A stretch of 64,000 nucleotides of DNA from Limnoperna fortunei (taxonomy: Eukaryota > Mollusca > Bivalvia > Mytilida > Modiolidae), in NCBI GenBank assembly GCA_944474755.1, contig OX104112.1, positions 51,038,774 to 51,102,773 of the forward strand. The letters are read 5' to 3'. Positions within the stretch are counted from its first letter, which is position 1. Each line of letters opens with the position of its first letter. The notes under the pieces are model-generated. The model saw only the letters and a list, made by a program, of their open reading frames with translations, did no database searches and was not told where the DNA came from. A program made the translations under genes and the position numbers. Below are positions 46,997 to 61,202 of this stretch, in pieces.

Positions 46997-48434
46997 TTCC
47001 GCCAAGTTTTGTTATCCCATTATAAATTTTGTTTCGCGACATGTCATAAAGACATTTTGTACTATGAATGTATGAGACATTACGCATTCGCAGTTAACCC
47101 TGTCACACCGAACACTTTTTCTTTACGGAGTTATTTCCCCTGTCATAAAAAGCTTGTGTGCAGATAAACTTTGAAACCGTAAAAGATTTCGCAATAAAAA
47201 ATGTTGCAAAATGGTCAGCTATTGATTGCGACAATTTGTTACATATCGCGCAAAGTATTTTGACGACTCCTTGTAGGAGTTATTTCCCCTTATTTATTGG
47301 AAGTACATTTTGTACCATAGTAACTCATGAACCAGAGGTGACAGAGACTAGATATTTCACAGTTGGTCATCATTGACCTTGACCTTGAAAAAGGTCACAA
47401 GGTCAAAGGTCAAGGTCACATTCTAAATTTTGACACTGTGGTGTGTGCGATTCTCCTCCTGAACCATAAGAGATACAGAAATAAATCTTTTACCAAAATG
47501 TGTATCATATTAAGGTCTTGAAAGGTCACTATAAATGATTTGACTTTTGAAAGAGTTATCTCCCCTGGATCAATTAAATATAGTGTATATAGCGTTATCT
47601 CAGTAACTATGACAGATATTTATATGAAACCTAATATCATTAGTCATCATTGACCTTGACCTTGAAAATGGACACAAGGTCAAAGGTAAAGGTCACGTTT
47701 GAAATTTTGACATTATCTTGTCATCGCTATTTCTTTGAAACGGTAAAAGATAGCTTATAACTTATAACGGATAAAATGTCGGCCTCATAAATGCGCAACT
47801 TTTTTCTATTTAAAGAAAAAGGATTTGACTTCATCTTATAGGAGTTATCTCCCATTACAACCATTGATATTTACTTTTTCATTGATAACTTATTAACTAT
47901 TGATAGTAGAGGCATGGGGACTTCACCAAAGACCATTATGAGCCTTGACCTTGAAAATAGAAACAAGGTAAAAGGTCAAGGTCATCTTATAAATTTGGGT
48001 ATTTATGATAAATACGCATTTCTTCATAATTATAAGACATATTGACAAAGGATCTTCACTGTTGGTCCTTTATTGACCCTCAGCATGGTCAAGGTCATAT
48101 TGACAGCAGTCAAGGTCAAATAATATTTTTTGGAAATTCTGCTTTTTCGTGTATATAAAATGGTAAATACAAATAAATGATTTGTTTTTAAAGCATTGAA
48201 TATGCAAAAATCAAACACTTGGTAGTCAAGGTCATTTATCTCAATTAACGTCCTATTTTTTTACCTTTTTTATTTCAAAAGATATACCAATGGTTTTTCT
48301 TTCTTTTGTTTATTTTGAAAAGAAGATTCAATTTCCATATAGCCAAAGTCAATGTCAAGGTCATTTATGCAATAAGTGGAAAGCCTCTCATTTGTTCGGT
48401 AGAACCAATGAACTTATATTTATTCTTATTATTC
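46997..48434 (+). repeat. Array unit U9 (end type B)
   Basis: First cluster 47373-47418. Cluster two has 'aaaggtaaaggtcacg', losing one half-site, a change shared with U10. The 'gtgtgcgattctcctcctga' variant defines the U9-U12 subfamily. Confidence 0.92.
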
Positions 48435-49940
48435 TTCCGCCAAGTTTTGTTATCCCATTATAAATTTTGTTTCGCGACATGTCGTAAAGACATTTTGTAC
48501 TATGGATGTATGAGACATTACGCTTTCGCAGTTAACCCTGTCACACCGAACACTTTTTCTTTACGGAGTTATTTCCCCTGTCATAAAAAGCTTGTGTGCA
48601 GATAAACTTTGAAACCGTAAAAGATTTCGCAATAAAAATTGTTGCAAAATGGTCAGCTATTGATTGCGACAATTTGTTACATATCGCGCAAAGTATTTTG
48701 ACGACTCTTTGTAGGAGTTATTTCCCCTTATTTATTGGAAGTACATTTTGTACCATAGTAACTCATGAACCAGAGGTGACAGAGACTAGATATTTCACAG
48801 TTGGTCATCATTGACCTTGACCTTGAAAATGGTCACAAGGTCAAAGGTCAAGGTCACATTCTAAATTTTGACACTGTGGTGTGTGCGATTCTCCTCCTGA
48901 ACCATAAGAGATACAGAAATAAATCTTTTACCAAAATGTGTATCATATTAAGGTCTTGAAAGGTCACTATAAATGATTTGACTTTTGAAAGAGTTATCTC
49001 CCCTGGATCAATTAAATATAGTGTATATAGCGTTATCTCAGTAAGTATGACAGATATTTATATGAAACCTTATATCATTAGTCATCATTGACCTTGACCT
49101 TGAAAATGGACACAAGGTCAAAGGTAAAGGTCACGTTTGAAATTTTGACATTATCTTGTCATCGCTATTTCTTTGAAACGGTAAAAGATAGCTTATAACT
49201 TATAACGGATAAAATGTCGGCCTCATAAATGCGCAACTTTTTTCTATTTGAAGGAAAAGGATTTGACTTCATCTTATAGGAGTTATCTCCCATTACAACC
49301 ATAGATATTTACTTTTTCATTGATAACTTATTAACTATTGATAGTAGAGGCATGGGGATTTCACTAAAGACCATTATTACCCTTGAGCTTGAAAATAGAA
49401 ACAAGGTAAAAGGTCAAGGTCATCTTATAAATTTGGGTATTTATGATAAATACGCATTTCTTCATAATTATAAGACATATTGACTTAGGATCTTCACTGT
49501 TGGTCCTTTATTGACCCTCAGCATGGTCAAGGTCATATTGACAGCAGTCAAGGTCAAATAATATTTTTTGGAAATTCTGCTTTTTCGTGTATATAAAATG
49601 GTAAATACAAATAAATGATTTGTTTTTAAAGCATTGAATATGCAAAAATCAAACACTTGGTAGTCAAGGTCATTTATCTCAATTAACGTCTTATTTTTTT
49701 ACCTTTTTATTTCAAAAGATATACGAATGGTTTTTCTTTCTTTTGTTTATTTTGAAAAGAAGATTCAATTTCCATATAGCCAAAGTCAATGTCAATGTCA
49801 TTTATGCAAAAAGTGGAAAGCCTCTCATTTGTTCGGTAGAACCAATGAACTTATATTTATTAAGGCTTTCCACTTTCCAGTGGAAAGACTTATTGCATTT
49901 TGTCTGTTTCTTATTATTATTATTATTATTCTTATTATTC
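48435..49940 (+). repeat. Array unit U10 (end type B) plus one module
   Basis: First cluster 48811-48856. Shares the cluster-two change with U9. One short hairpin module at 49862-49920 follows its type-B end. Confidence 0.92.
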
Positions 49941-51381
49941 TTCCGCCAAGTTTTGTTATCCCATTATAAATTTTGTTTCGCGACATGTCGTAAAGACATT
50001 TTGTACTATGAATGTATGAGACATTACGCATTCGCAGTTAACCCTGTCACACCGAACACTTTTTCTTTACGGAGTTATTTCCCCTGTCATAAAAATCTTG
50101 TGTGCAGATAAACTTTTAAACCGTAAAAGATTTCGCAATGAAAGTTGTTGCAAAATGCTCAGCTATTGATCGCGACAATTTGTTACATATCGTGCAAAGT
50201 ATTTTGATGACTCCTTGTAGGAGTTATTTCCCCTTATTTATTGGAAGTACATTTTGTACCATAGTAACTCATGAACCAGAGATGACAGTGACTAGATATT
50301 TCACAGTTGGTCATCATTGACCTTGACCTTGAAAAAGGTCACAAGGTCAAAGGTCAAGGTCACATTCTAAATTTTGACACTGTGGTGTGTGCGATTCTCC
50401 TCCTGAACCATAAGAGATACAGAAATAAATCTTTTACCAAAATGTGTATCATATTAAGGTCTTGAAAGGTCACTATAAATGATTTGACTTTTGAAAGAGT
50501 TATCTCCCCTGGATCAATTAAATATAGTGTATATAGCGTTATCTCAGTAACTATGACAGATATTTATATGAAACATTATATCATTATTCATCATTGACCT
50601 TGACCTTGAAAATGGACACAAGGTCAAAGGTCAAGGTCACGTTTGAAATTTTGACATTATCTTGTCATCGCTATTTCTTTGAAACGGTAAAAGATAGCTT
50701 ATAACTTATAACGGATAAAATGTCGGCCTCATAAATGCGCAACTTTTTTCTATTTAAAGGAAAAGGATTTGACTTCATCTTATAGGAGTTATCTCCCATT
50801 ACAACCATTGATATTTACTTTTTCATTGATAACTTAGTAACTATTGATAGTAGAGGCATGGGGACTTCACCAAAGACCATTATGACCCTTGACCTTGAAA
50901 ATAGAAACAAGGTAAAAGGTCAAGGTCATCTTATAAATTTGGGTATTTATGATAAATACGCATTTCTTCATAATTATAAGACATATTGACAAAGGATCTT
51001 CACTGTTGGTCCTTTATTGACCCTCAGCATGGTCAAGGTCATATTGACAGCAGTCAAGGTCAAATAATATTTTTTGGAAATTCTGCTTTTTCGTGTATAT
51101 AAAATGGTAAATACAAGTAAATGATTTGTTTTTAAAGCATTGAATATGCAAATATCAAACACTTGGTAGTCAAGGTCATTTATCACAATTAACGTCCTAT
51201 TTTTTTACCTTTTTTATTTCAAAAGATATACGAATGGTTTTTCTTTCTTTTGTTTATTTTGAAAAGAAGATTCAATTTCCATATAGCCAAAGTCAATGTC
51301 AAGGTCATTTATGCAATAAGTGGAAAGCCTCTCATTTGTTCGGTAGAACCAATGAACTTATATTTATTATTCTTATTATTC
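49941..51381 (+). repeat. Array unit U11 (end type B)
   Basis: First cluster 50317-50362. Almost identical to the following unit U12, including private changes such as 'attgatcgcgac' and 'gagatgacagtgac'. Confidence 0.93.
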
Positions 51382-52827
51382 TTCCGCCAAGTTTTGTTAT
51401 CCCATTATAAATTTTGTTTCGCGACATGTCGTAAAGACATTTTGTACTATGAATGTATAAGACATTACGCATTCGCAGTTAACCCTGTCACACCGAACAC
51501 TTTTTCTTTACGGAGTTATTTCCCCTGTCATAAAAATCTTGTGTGCAGATAAACTTTTAAACCGTAAAAGATTTCGCAATGAAAGTTGTTGCAAAATGCT
51601 CAGCTATTGATCGCGACAATTTGTTACATATCGTGCAAAGTATTTTGACGACTCCTTGTAGGAGTTATTTCCCCTTATTTATTGGAAGTACATTTTGTAC
51701 CATAGTAACTCATGAACCAGAGATGACAGTGACTAGATATTTCACAGTTGGTCATCATTGACCTTGACCTTGAAAAAGGTCACAAGGTCAAAGGTCAAGG
51801 TCACATTCTAAATTTTGACACTGTGGTGTGTGCGATTCTCCTCCTGAACCATAAGAGATACAGAAATAAATCTTTTACCAAAATGTGTATCATATTAAGG
51901 TCTTGAAAGGTCACTATAAATGATTTGACTTTTGAAAGAGTTATCTCCCCTGGATCAATTAAATATAGTGTATATAGCGTTATCTCAGTAACTATGACAG
52001 ATATTTATATGAAACCTTATATCATTAGTCATCATTGACCTTGACCTTGAAAATGGACACAAGGTCAAAGGTCAAGGTCACGTTTGAAATTTTGACATTA
52101 TCTTGTCATCGCTATTTCTTTGAAACGGTAAAAGATAGCTTATAACTTATAACGGATAAAATGTCGGCCTCATAAATGCGCAACTTTTTTCTATTTAAAG
52201 GAAAAGGATTTGACTTCATCTTATAGGAGTTATCTCCCATTACAACCATTGATATTTACTTTTTCATTGATAACTTATTAACTATTGATAGTAGAGGCAT
52301 GGGGACTTCACCAAAGACCATTATGACCCTTGACCTTGAAAATAGAAACAAGGTAAAAGGTCAAGGTCATCTTATAAATTTGGGTATTTATGATAAATAC
52401 GCATTTCTTCATAATTATAAGACATATTGACAAAGGATCTTCACTGTTGGTCCTTTATTGACCCTCAGCATGGTCAAGGTCATATTGACAGCAGTCAAGG
52501 TCAAATAATATGTTTTGGAAATTCTGCTTTTTCGTGTATATAAAATGGTAAATACAAGTAAATGATTTGTTTTTAAAGCATTGAATATGCAAATATCAAA
52601 CACTTGGTAGTCAAGGTCATTTATCACAATTAACGTCCTATTTTTTTACCTTTTTTATTTCAAAAGATATACGAATGGTTTTTCTTTCTTTTGTTTATTT
52701 TGAAAAGAAGATTCAATTTCCATATAGCCAAAGTCAATGTCAAGGTCATTTATGCAATAAGTGGAAAGCCTCTCATTTGTTCGGTAGAACCAATGAACTT
52801 ATATTTATTATTATTATTCTTATTTTT
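51382..52827 (+). repeat. Array unit U12 (end type B)
   Basis: First cluster 51758-51803. Near-duplicate of U11; the pair is the youngest visible duplication in the array. Confidence 0.93.
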
Positions 52828-54351
52828 TTACGCCAAGTTTTCTTTTCCCATTATAAATTTTGTTTCGCGACATGTCGTAAAGACATTTTGTACTATGGAT
52901 GTATAAGACATTACGCTTTCGCAGTTGACCCTGTCACACCGAACACTTGTTCTTTACGGAGTTATCTCCCCTGTTACAGAAAAGCTTGTGTGCAGATAAA
53001 CTATGAAACCGTAAAAGATTTCGCAATAAAAGTTGTTGCAAAATGGTCAGCTATGGATTGCGACAATTTGTTACATATCGCGCAAAGTATTTTGACGACT
53101 CCTTGTAGGAGTTATTTCCCCTTATTTATTGGAAGTACAATTTGTACCATTGTAACTCATGAACCAGAGGTGATATAGACTAGATATTTCACAGTTGGTC
53201 ATCATTGACCTCGACCTTGAAAAAGGTCACAAGGTCAAAGGTCAAGGTCATGTTCTAATTTTTGGCCCTTGGTTGTGTGCAGATCTCCTCCTTTACTATA
53301 ATAGATAGAGAACTGAAACCTTTACCAAAATGTGTATCATATTGAGATCTTGAATCGACACTTTTTTTATTTGACATTTTTATAAGAGTTATCTCCCCTA
53401 GACCAATAAAATGTATTGTGAATTGCATTATATCACTATATCTCAGTAACTATAACAGATATATATATATATGAAACCTTATATCATTGGTCATCATTGA
53501 CCTTGACCTTGAAAATGGACACAAGGTCAAAGGTCAAGGTCACGTTTGAAATTTTGGCATTGTCTTGTCATCGCTATTACTTTGAAACGGTAAAAGATAG
53601 GCTATAAGTTATAATGGATAAAATGTTGGCCTCATAAAGGCGCAACTTTTTTCTATTTAAAGGGAAAGGATCCGGCTTCATCTTATAGGAGTTATCCCCC
53701 ATTACAACCATTGATAATTAGTTTTTCATTAATTACTTATCAACTATTGATAGTAGAGGCATGGGGTCTTCACTATGGATCATTAGGACCCTTGACCTTG
53801 AAAACAAATACAAGGTCAAAGGTCAAGGTCATTTTCTAATTTTTTGTATATATTATAAGTAGTCATATCTTAATGACTTTAAGAGATATTGGCATAAAAT
53901 CTTCAATGTTGATCACTGTTGACCTTCAGCATGGTCAAGGTCATGCTGTAACAGTCAAGGTCAAAGTCCTTTATAAATGTTTTTCATGGTACTATGTATT
54001 TTGAATGGCTTCTTCTTTTAATGCTATTGCCTATAAGTAATATTTACGTAGATTAAAAGATCAGTTGTCAAGGTCATTCAAGTTTTCTTACGTCCTATTT
54101 AATGACCTTTCTTATTTTTAAAGATATCTAAATAGTTTTTTAATAATTTTTGTTCTTATTAATTGCTATAGACAAATTACGTATGTTTCTTAGCTTTTTG
54201 GTTTCAAGGTCATTTATTTAAGGTCTTCTTTTGAAGTGGAAAGCCTATTAATCGTTCTTTAGAACGATTGAACCTATATTTAAGGCTTTCCACTTTCCAG
54301 TGGAAAGACTTATTGCATTTTGTCTGTTTCTTATTATTATTCTTATTATTC
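52828..54351 (+). repeat. Array unit U13 (end type A) plus one module
   Basis: Starts TTACGCC rather than TTCCGCC. First cluster 53205-53250 with one C-for-T change. It follows the U1/U8/U16 subfamily. One short module at 54281-54340 lies after its type-A hairpin. Confidence 0.92.
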
Positions 54352-55950
54352 TTCCGCCAAGTTTTGTTATCCCATTATAAATTTTGTTTCGCGACATGTC
54401 GTAAAGACATTTTGTACTATGAATGTATGAGACATTACGCATTCGCCGTTAACCCTGTCACACCGAACACTTTTTCTTTACGGAGTTATTTCCCCTGTCA
54501 TAAAAATCTGGTGTGCAGATAAACTTCGAAACCGTAAAAGATTTCGCAATGAAATTTGTTGCAAAATGCTCAGCTATTGATTGCGACAATTTATTACATA
54601 TCGCGCAAGGTATTTTGACGACTCCTTGTAGGAGTTATGTCCCCTTATTTATTGGAAGTACATTTTGTACCATTGTAACTCATGAACCAGAGGTGATAGA
54701 GACTAGATATTTCACAGTTGGTCATCATTGACCTTGACCTTGAAAAAGGTCACAAGGTCAAAGGTCAAGGTCAAGTTCTAATTTTTGACATTGTGTTGTG
54801 TGCAGATCTCCTCCTTTACTATAAAAGATAGAGAACTGAAACCTTTACCAAAATGTGTATCATATTAAGATCTTGAATCGTCACTTTTTTTATTTGACAT
54901 TTTTATAAGAGTTATCTCCCCTAGACCAATAAAATGTATTATGAATTGTATTATATCACTATATCTCAGTTACTATAACAGATATTTATATGAAACCTTA
55001 TATCATTAGTCATCATTGACCTTGACCTTGAAAATGGACACAAGGTCAAAGGTCAAGGTCATGTTTGAAATTTTGACATTGTCTTGTCATCGCTATCCCT
55101 TTCAAACGGCAATAAGTTATAATGAATAAAATGTTGCTCTCGTCAAGGCGCAACTATTTTACATTTGGAGGGAAAGGATCCGACTTCATCTTATAGGAGT
55201 TATCCCCCATTACAACCACTGATAATTAGGTTTTCATTAATTACTCATCAACTATTGATAGTAGAGGCATGGGGTCTTCACTATAGACCAGTATGACCCT
55301 TGACCTTGAAAATAGAAACAAGGTCAAAGGTCAAGGTCATCTTATAAATTGTAGAATTTATGATAAATAGTCATTTCTTCATAATTATACGACATATTAA
55401 CATAGGATCTTCACTGTTTGTCCTTTATTGACCCTCAGCATGGTCAAGGTCATATTGACAGAAGTCAAGGTCAAAACATATTTTTCGGAAATTCTGCTTT
55501 TTCGTGTAAATAAAATGGTAAATCTTAACAAATGCTTTGTTTTTACAGCATTAAGTATGCAAATATCAAAAACTTGCTGGTCAAGGGCATTTATGTCAAT
55601 TAACGTCCTATTTTTTTAACTTTTTTATTTCGAAAGATAGCCGAATGGTTTTTTCTTTCGTTTGTTTATTTTGAAAAGAAAAGTCAATTTCCATAAACCA
55701 AAGTCAATGTCAAGGTCATTTTTGCGATAAGTGGAAAGCCTCTCATTTGTTCGGTAGAACCAATGAACTTTAATTAAGGCTTTCCACTTTCCAGTGGAAA
55801 GACTTACTGTTATTAGTCTGTTTCTTATTAAGGCTTTCCACTTTCCAGTGGAAAGCCTTCTTGTTATTCTTCTGTTTCTTATTAAGGCTTTCCACTTTCC
55901 AGTGGAAAGACTTACTGTTATTAGTCTGTTTCTTATTATTCTTATTTTTT
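54352..55950 (+). repeat. Array unit U14 (end type B) plus three modules
   Basis: First cluster 54729-54773. Lacks ~14 nt around 'aacggcaataagttataatg'. Ends type B at ~55745 and is followed by three short modules (55776-55945). Confidence 0.92.
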
Positions 55951-57416
55951 TTCCACCAAGTTTTGTTATCCCATTATAAATTTTCTTTCGCGACATGTCG
56001 TAAAGATATTTTGTACTATGGATGTATGAGACATTACGCTTTCGCAGTTAACCCTGGGACACCGAACACTTTTTCTTTACGGAGTTATTTCCCCTGTGAT
56101 AAAAAAGCTTGTGTGCAGATAAACTATGAAACCGTAAAAGATTTCGTAATGAAAGTTGTTCCAAAATGTTCAGCTAAGGATTGCGACACTTTATAACATA
56201 TCGCATTAAAGAATTTTTCACCTTCTTATAGGAGTTATTTCCCCTTATTTATTGGAAGTACATTTTGTACCATTGTAACTCATGAACCAGAGATCATAGA
56301 GACTAGATATTTCACAGTTGGTCATCATTGACCTTGACCTTGAAAAAGGTCACAAGGTCAAAGGTCAAGGTCATGTTCTAATTTTTGACCCTTGGTTGTG
56401 TGCAGATCTCCTCCTTTACTATAATAGATAGAGAACTGAAACCTTTACCAAAATGTGTATCATATTGAGATCTTGAATCGTCACTTTTTTATTTGACATT
56501 TTTATAAGAGTTATCTCCCCTAGACCAATAAAATATATTGTGAATTTCATTATATCACTATATCTCAGTTACTATAACAGATATTTATATGAAACCTTAT
56601 ATCATTAGTCATCATTGACCTTGACCTTGAAAATGGACACAAGGTCAAAGGTCAAGGTCACGTTTGAAATTTTGACATTGTCTTGTCATCGCTATTCCAT
56701 TGAAACGGTAAAAGATAGGCTATAAGTTATAATGGATAAAATGTTGGTCTCATCAAGGCGTAACTTTTTCCTACTTTGAGGTAAAGGATCCGACTTCATC
56801 TTATAGGAGTTATCCCCCATTACAACCATTGTTAATTAGTTTTTCAATAATTACTTATCAACTATTAATAGTAGAGGCTTGGGGTCTTCACTATAGACCA
56901 TTAGGACCCTTGACCTTGAACACAAATACAAGGTCAAAGGTCAAGGTCATCTGCTAATTATTGGTAAATTTTATAAGTAGTCATATCTCAATAACTAGAA
57001 GAGATATTGGCATAAAATCTTCAATGTTGATCACAGTTGACCTTAAGCATGGTCAAGGTCACGGTGTAAGAGTCAAGGTCAAAGTCCTTTTTTAATTTTT
57101 TTCATGGTCCTATGTATTTTAAATGGCTTATCCTTATAAATGCTATTGTCTATAAGTAAAATTTACGTAGATTAAAAGATCAGTTGTCAAGGTCACTCAA
57201 GTTTTCTAACGTCCTATTTAATGACCTTTCTTATTTTTTAAAAATATCTAAATGGTTTTTTCTAATTATTTTTGAACCTATTAATTGCTATAGTCAAATT
57301 GCGGATCTTGCTTAGCTTTTTAGTTTCAAGGTCATTTATTTTAGGTTTCTTTTAAGTGGAAAGCCTATTAATCGTTCGTTAGAACGATTGAACCTATATT
57401 TATTATTCTTATTTTT
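55951..57416 (+). repeat. Array unit U15 (end type A)
   Basis: Starts TTCCACC. First cluster 56328-56373. Subfamily shared with U2; the U15-U16 order repeats the U2-U3 order, a hint of a higher-order repeat. Confidence 0.92.
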
Positions 57417-58878
57417 TTCCGCCACGTTTTCTTTTCCCATTATAAATTTTGTTTCGCGACATGTCGTAAAGACATTTTGTACTATGGATGTATAAGACAT
57501 TACGCTTTTGCAGTTGACACTGTCACACCGAACACTTGTTCTTTACGGAGTTATCTCCCCTGTTACAGAAAAGCTTGTGTGCAGATAAACTATGAAACCG
57601 TAAAAGATTTCGCAATAAAAGTTGTTGCAAAATGGTCAGCTATGGATTTCGACAATTTGTTACATATCGCGCAAAGTATTTTGAAGACTCCTTGTAGGAG
57701 TTATTTCCCCTTATTTATTGGAAATACAATTTGTACCATTGTAACTCATGAACCAGAGGTGATATAGACTAGATATTTCACAGTTGGTCATCATTGACCT
57801 TGACCTTGAAAAAGGTCACAAGGTCAAAGGTCAAGGTCATGTTCTAATTTTTGACACTTGGTTGTGTGCAGATCTCCTCCTTTACTATAATAGATAGAGA
57901 ACTGAAACCTTTACCAAAATGTGTATCATATTGAGATCTTGAATCGTCACTTTTTTTATTTGACATTTTTATAAGAGTTATCTCCCCTAGACCAATAAAA
58001 TGTATTGTGAATTGCATTATATCACTATATCTCAGTAACTATAACAGATATATATGTGAAACCTTATATCATTGGTCATCATTGACCTTGACCTTGAAAA
58101 TGAACACAAGGTCAAAGGTCAAGGTCACGTTTGAAATTTTGGCATTGTCTTGTCATCGCTATTACTTTGAAACGGTAAAAGATATGCTATAAGTTATAAT
58201 GGATAAAATGTTGGTCTCATAAAGGCGCAACTTTTTTCTATGAAAGGGAAAGGATCCGGCTTCATCTTATAGGAGTTATCCCCCATTACAACCATTGATA
58301 ATTAGTTTTTCATTAATTACTTATCAACTATTGATAGTAGAGGCATGGGGTCTTCACTATGGATCATTAGGACCCTTGACCTTGAAAACAAATACAAGGT
58401 CAAAGGTCAAGGTCATTTTCTAATTTTTTGTATATATTATAAGTAGTCATATCTTAATGACTTTAAGAGATATTGGCATAAAATCTTCAATGTTGATCAC
58501 TGTTGACCTTCAGCATGGTCAAGGTCATGCTGTAAAAGTCAAGGTCAAAGTCCTTTATAAATGTTTTTCATGGTACTATGTATTTTGAATGGCTTATTCT
58601 TTTAATGCTATTGCCTATAAGTAATATTTACGTAGATTAAAAGATCAGTTGTCAAGGTCATTCAAGTTTTCTTACGTCCTATTTAATGACCGTTCTTATT
58701 TTTAAAGATATCTAAATAGTTTTTTAATAATTTTTGTTCTTATTAATTGCTATAGACAAATTACGTATGTTTCTTAGCTTTTTAGTTTCAAGGTCATTTA
58801 TTTAAGGTCTTCTTTTAAAGTGGAAAGCCTATTAATCGTTCTTTAGAACGATTGAACCTATATTTATTCTTATTTTTT
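57417..58878 (+). repeat. Array unit U16 (end type A)
   Basis: First cluster 57794-57838. Long near-identity to U1, U8 and U13. Confidence 0.92.
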
Positions 58879-60345
58879 TTCCGCCAAGTTTTGTTATCCC
58901 ATTATAAATTTTGTTTCGCGACATGTCGTAAAGATATTTTGTACTATGGATGTATGAGACATTATGCTTTCGCAGTTAACCCTGGGACACCGAACACTTT
59001 TTCTTTACGGAGTTATTTCCCCTGTGATAAAAAAGCTTGTGTGCAGATAAACTATGAAACCGTAAAAGATTTCGCAATGAAAGTTGTTCCAAAATGTTCA
59101 GCTAAGGATTGCGACACTTTATAACATATCGCATTAAAGAATTTTTCACCTTCTTATAGGAGTTATTTCCCCTTATTTATTGGAAGAACATTTTGTACCA
59201 TTGTAACTCATGAACCAGAGCTGATAGAGACTAGATATTTCACAGTTGGTCATCATTGACCTTGACCTTGAAAAAGGTCACAAGGTCAAAGGTCAAGGTC
59301 ATGTTCTAATTTTTGACCCTTTGTTGTGTGCAGATCTCCTCCTTTACTATAATAGATAGAGAACTGAAACCTTTACCAAAATGTGTATCATATTAAGATC
59401 TTGAATCGTCACTTTTTTATTTGACATTTTTATAAGAGTTATCTCCCCTAGAACAATAAAATATATTGTGAATTTCTTTATATCACTATATCTCGGTTAC
59501 TATAACAGATATATATATGAAACCTTATATCATTGGTCATCATTCACCTTGACCTTGAAAATGGACGCAAGGTCAAAGGTCAAGGTCACGTTTGAAATTT
59601 TGACATTGTCTTGTCATCGCTATTCCATTGAAACGGTAAAAGATAGGCAATAAGTTATAATGGATAAAATGTTGGTCTCATTAAGGCGCAACTTTTTTCT
59701 ATTTTGAGGTCAAGGATCCGACTTCATCTTATAGGAGTTGTCCCCCATTAAACACATGGATAACTGGTTTTTCATTAATTACTTATCAACTATTGATAGT
59801 AGAGGCATGGGGTCTTCACTATAGACGATAAGGACCCTTGACCTTGAAAAGTAATACAAGGTCAAAGGTCAAGGTCATATACTAATTTTTGGTATTTATT
59901 AAAAGTAGTCGTATTTCAACTATTATAAGAGATAGTGGCATAAAATCTTCAATGTTGATCACCGTTGACCTTCAACATGGTCAAGGTCATGCTGTAAGAG
60001 TCAAGGTCAAAGTCCTTTTTAAATGTTTTTCATGGTACTATGTATTTTAAATGTCTTATTTTTATAAATGCTATTGTCAATAAGTAATATATACTTAGAT
60101 CATAAGATCAGTTGTCAAGGTCATTCAAGTTTTTTTACGACCTATTTAATGACCTTTCTTATTTTGAAAGATATCTAGTAAATAGTTTTTTTTATATATT
60201 TTTGTACGTATTAATTGATATAGACAAATTACGTATGTTGCTTAGCTTTTTATTTTCAAGGTCATTTATTTTAGGTGTTCTTTTAAGTGGAAAGCCTATT
60301 AATCGTTCGTTAGAACGATTGAACCTATATTTATTCTTATTATTC
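58879..60345 (+). repeat. Array unit U17 (end type A)
   Basis: First cluster 59256-59301. Cluster two has one broken inverted half-site ('ttcaccttgacc'). Confidence 0.92.
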
Positions 60346-61138
60346 TTCCGCCAAGTTTTGTTATCCCATTATAAATTTTGTTTCGCGACATGTCGTAAAG
60401 ACATTTTGTACTATGAATGTATGAGACATTACGCATTCGCAGTTAACCCTGTCACACCGAACACTTTTTCTTTACGGAGTTATTTCCCTTGAAATAAAAA
60501 AGCTTGTTTACAGACAAACTTTGAAACCGTAAAAGATTTTGCAATAAAAGTTGTTGCAAAATGGTCAGCTATTGATTGCGACAATTTATTACATATCGCG
60601 CAAAGTATTTTGACGACTCCTTGTTGGAGTTATTTCCCCTTATTTATTGGAAGTACATTTTGTACCATTGTAACTCATGAACCAGAGGTGATAGAGACTA
60701 GATATTTCACAGTTGGTCATCATTGACCTTGACCTTGAAAAAGGTCACAAGGTCAAAGGTCAAGGTCATGTTCTAATTTTTGACCCTTTGTTGTGTGCAG
60801 ATCTCCTCCTTTACTATAATAGATAGAGAACTAAAACCTTTACCAAAATGTGTATCATATTAAGATCTTGAATCGTCACTTTTTTTATTTGACATTTTTA
60901 TAAGAGTTATCTCCCCTAGACCAATTAAATATATTGTGAATTACATTATATCAATATATCTCAGTTACTATAACAGATATTTATATGAAACCTAATATCA
61001 TTAGTCATCAATGACCTTGACCTTGAAAATGGACACAAGGTCAAAGGTCAAGGTCATGTTTGAAATTTTGACATTGTCTTGTCATCGCTATTCCTTTGAA
61101 ACGGTAAAAGATAGGCTATAAGTTATTGGAAGTACATT
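60346..61138 (+). repeat. Array unit U18, internally deleted; right edge of the array
   Basis: Clusters at 60723-60768 and ~61014-61059. After 'ataagttat' it jumps to 'tggaagtacatttgttcggtagaaccaatg' at ~61127, a fusion to the type-B terminus. The last ~600 bp of a normal unit are missing. Confidence 0.9.
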
Positions 61139-61163
61139 TGTTCGGTAGAACCAATGAACTTTA

Positions 61164-61202
<39 letters not shown>

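Noticed and set aside
60112..60492. 126-codon open frame spanning the U17/U18 junction
   Set aside because: It crosses the unit boundary and hairpin and is not conserved at other junctions.
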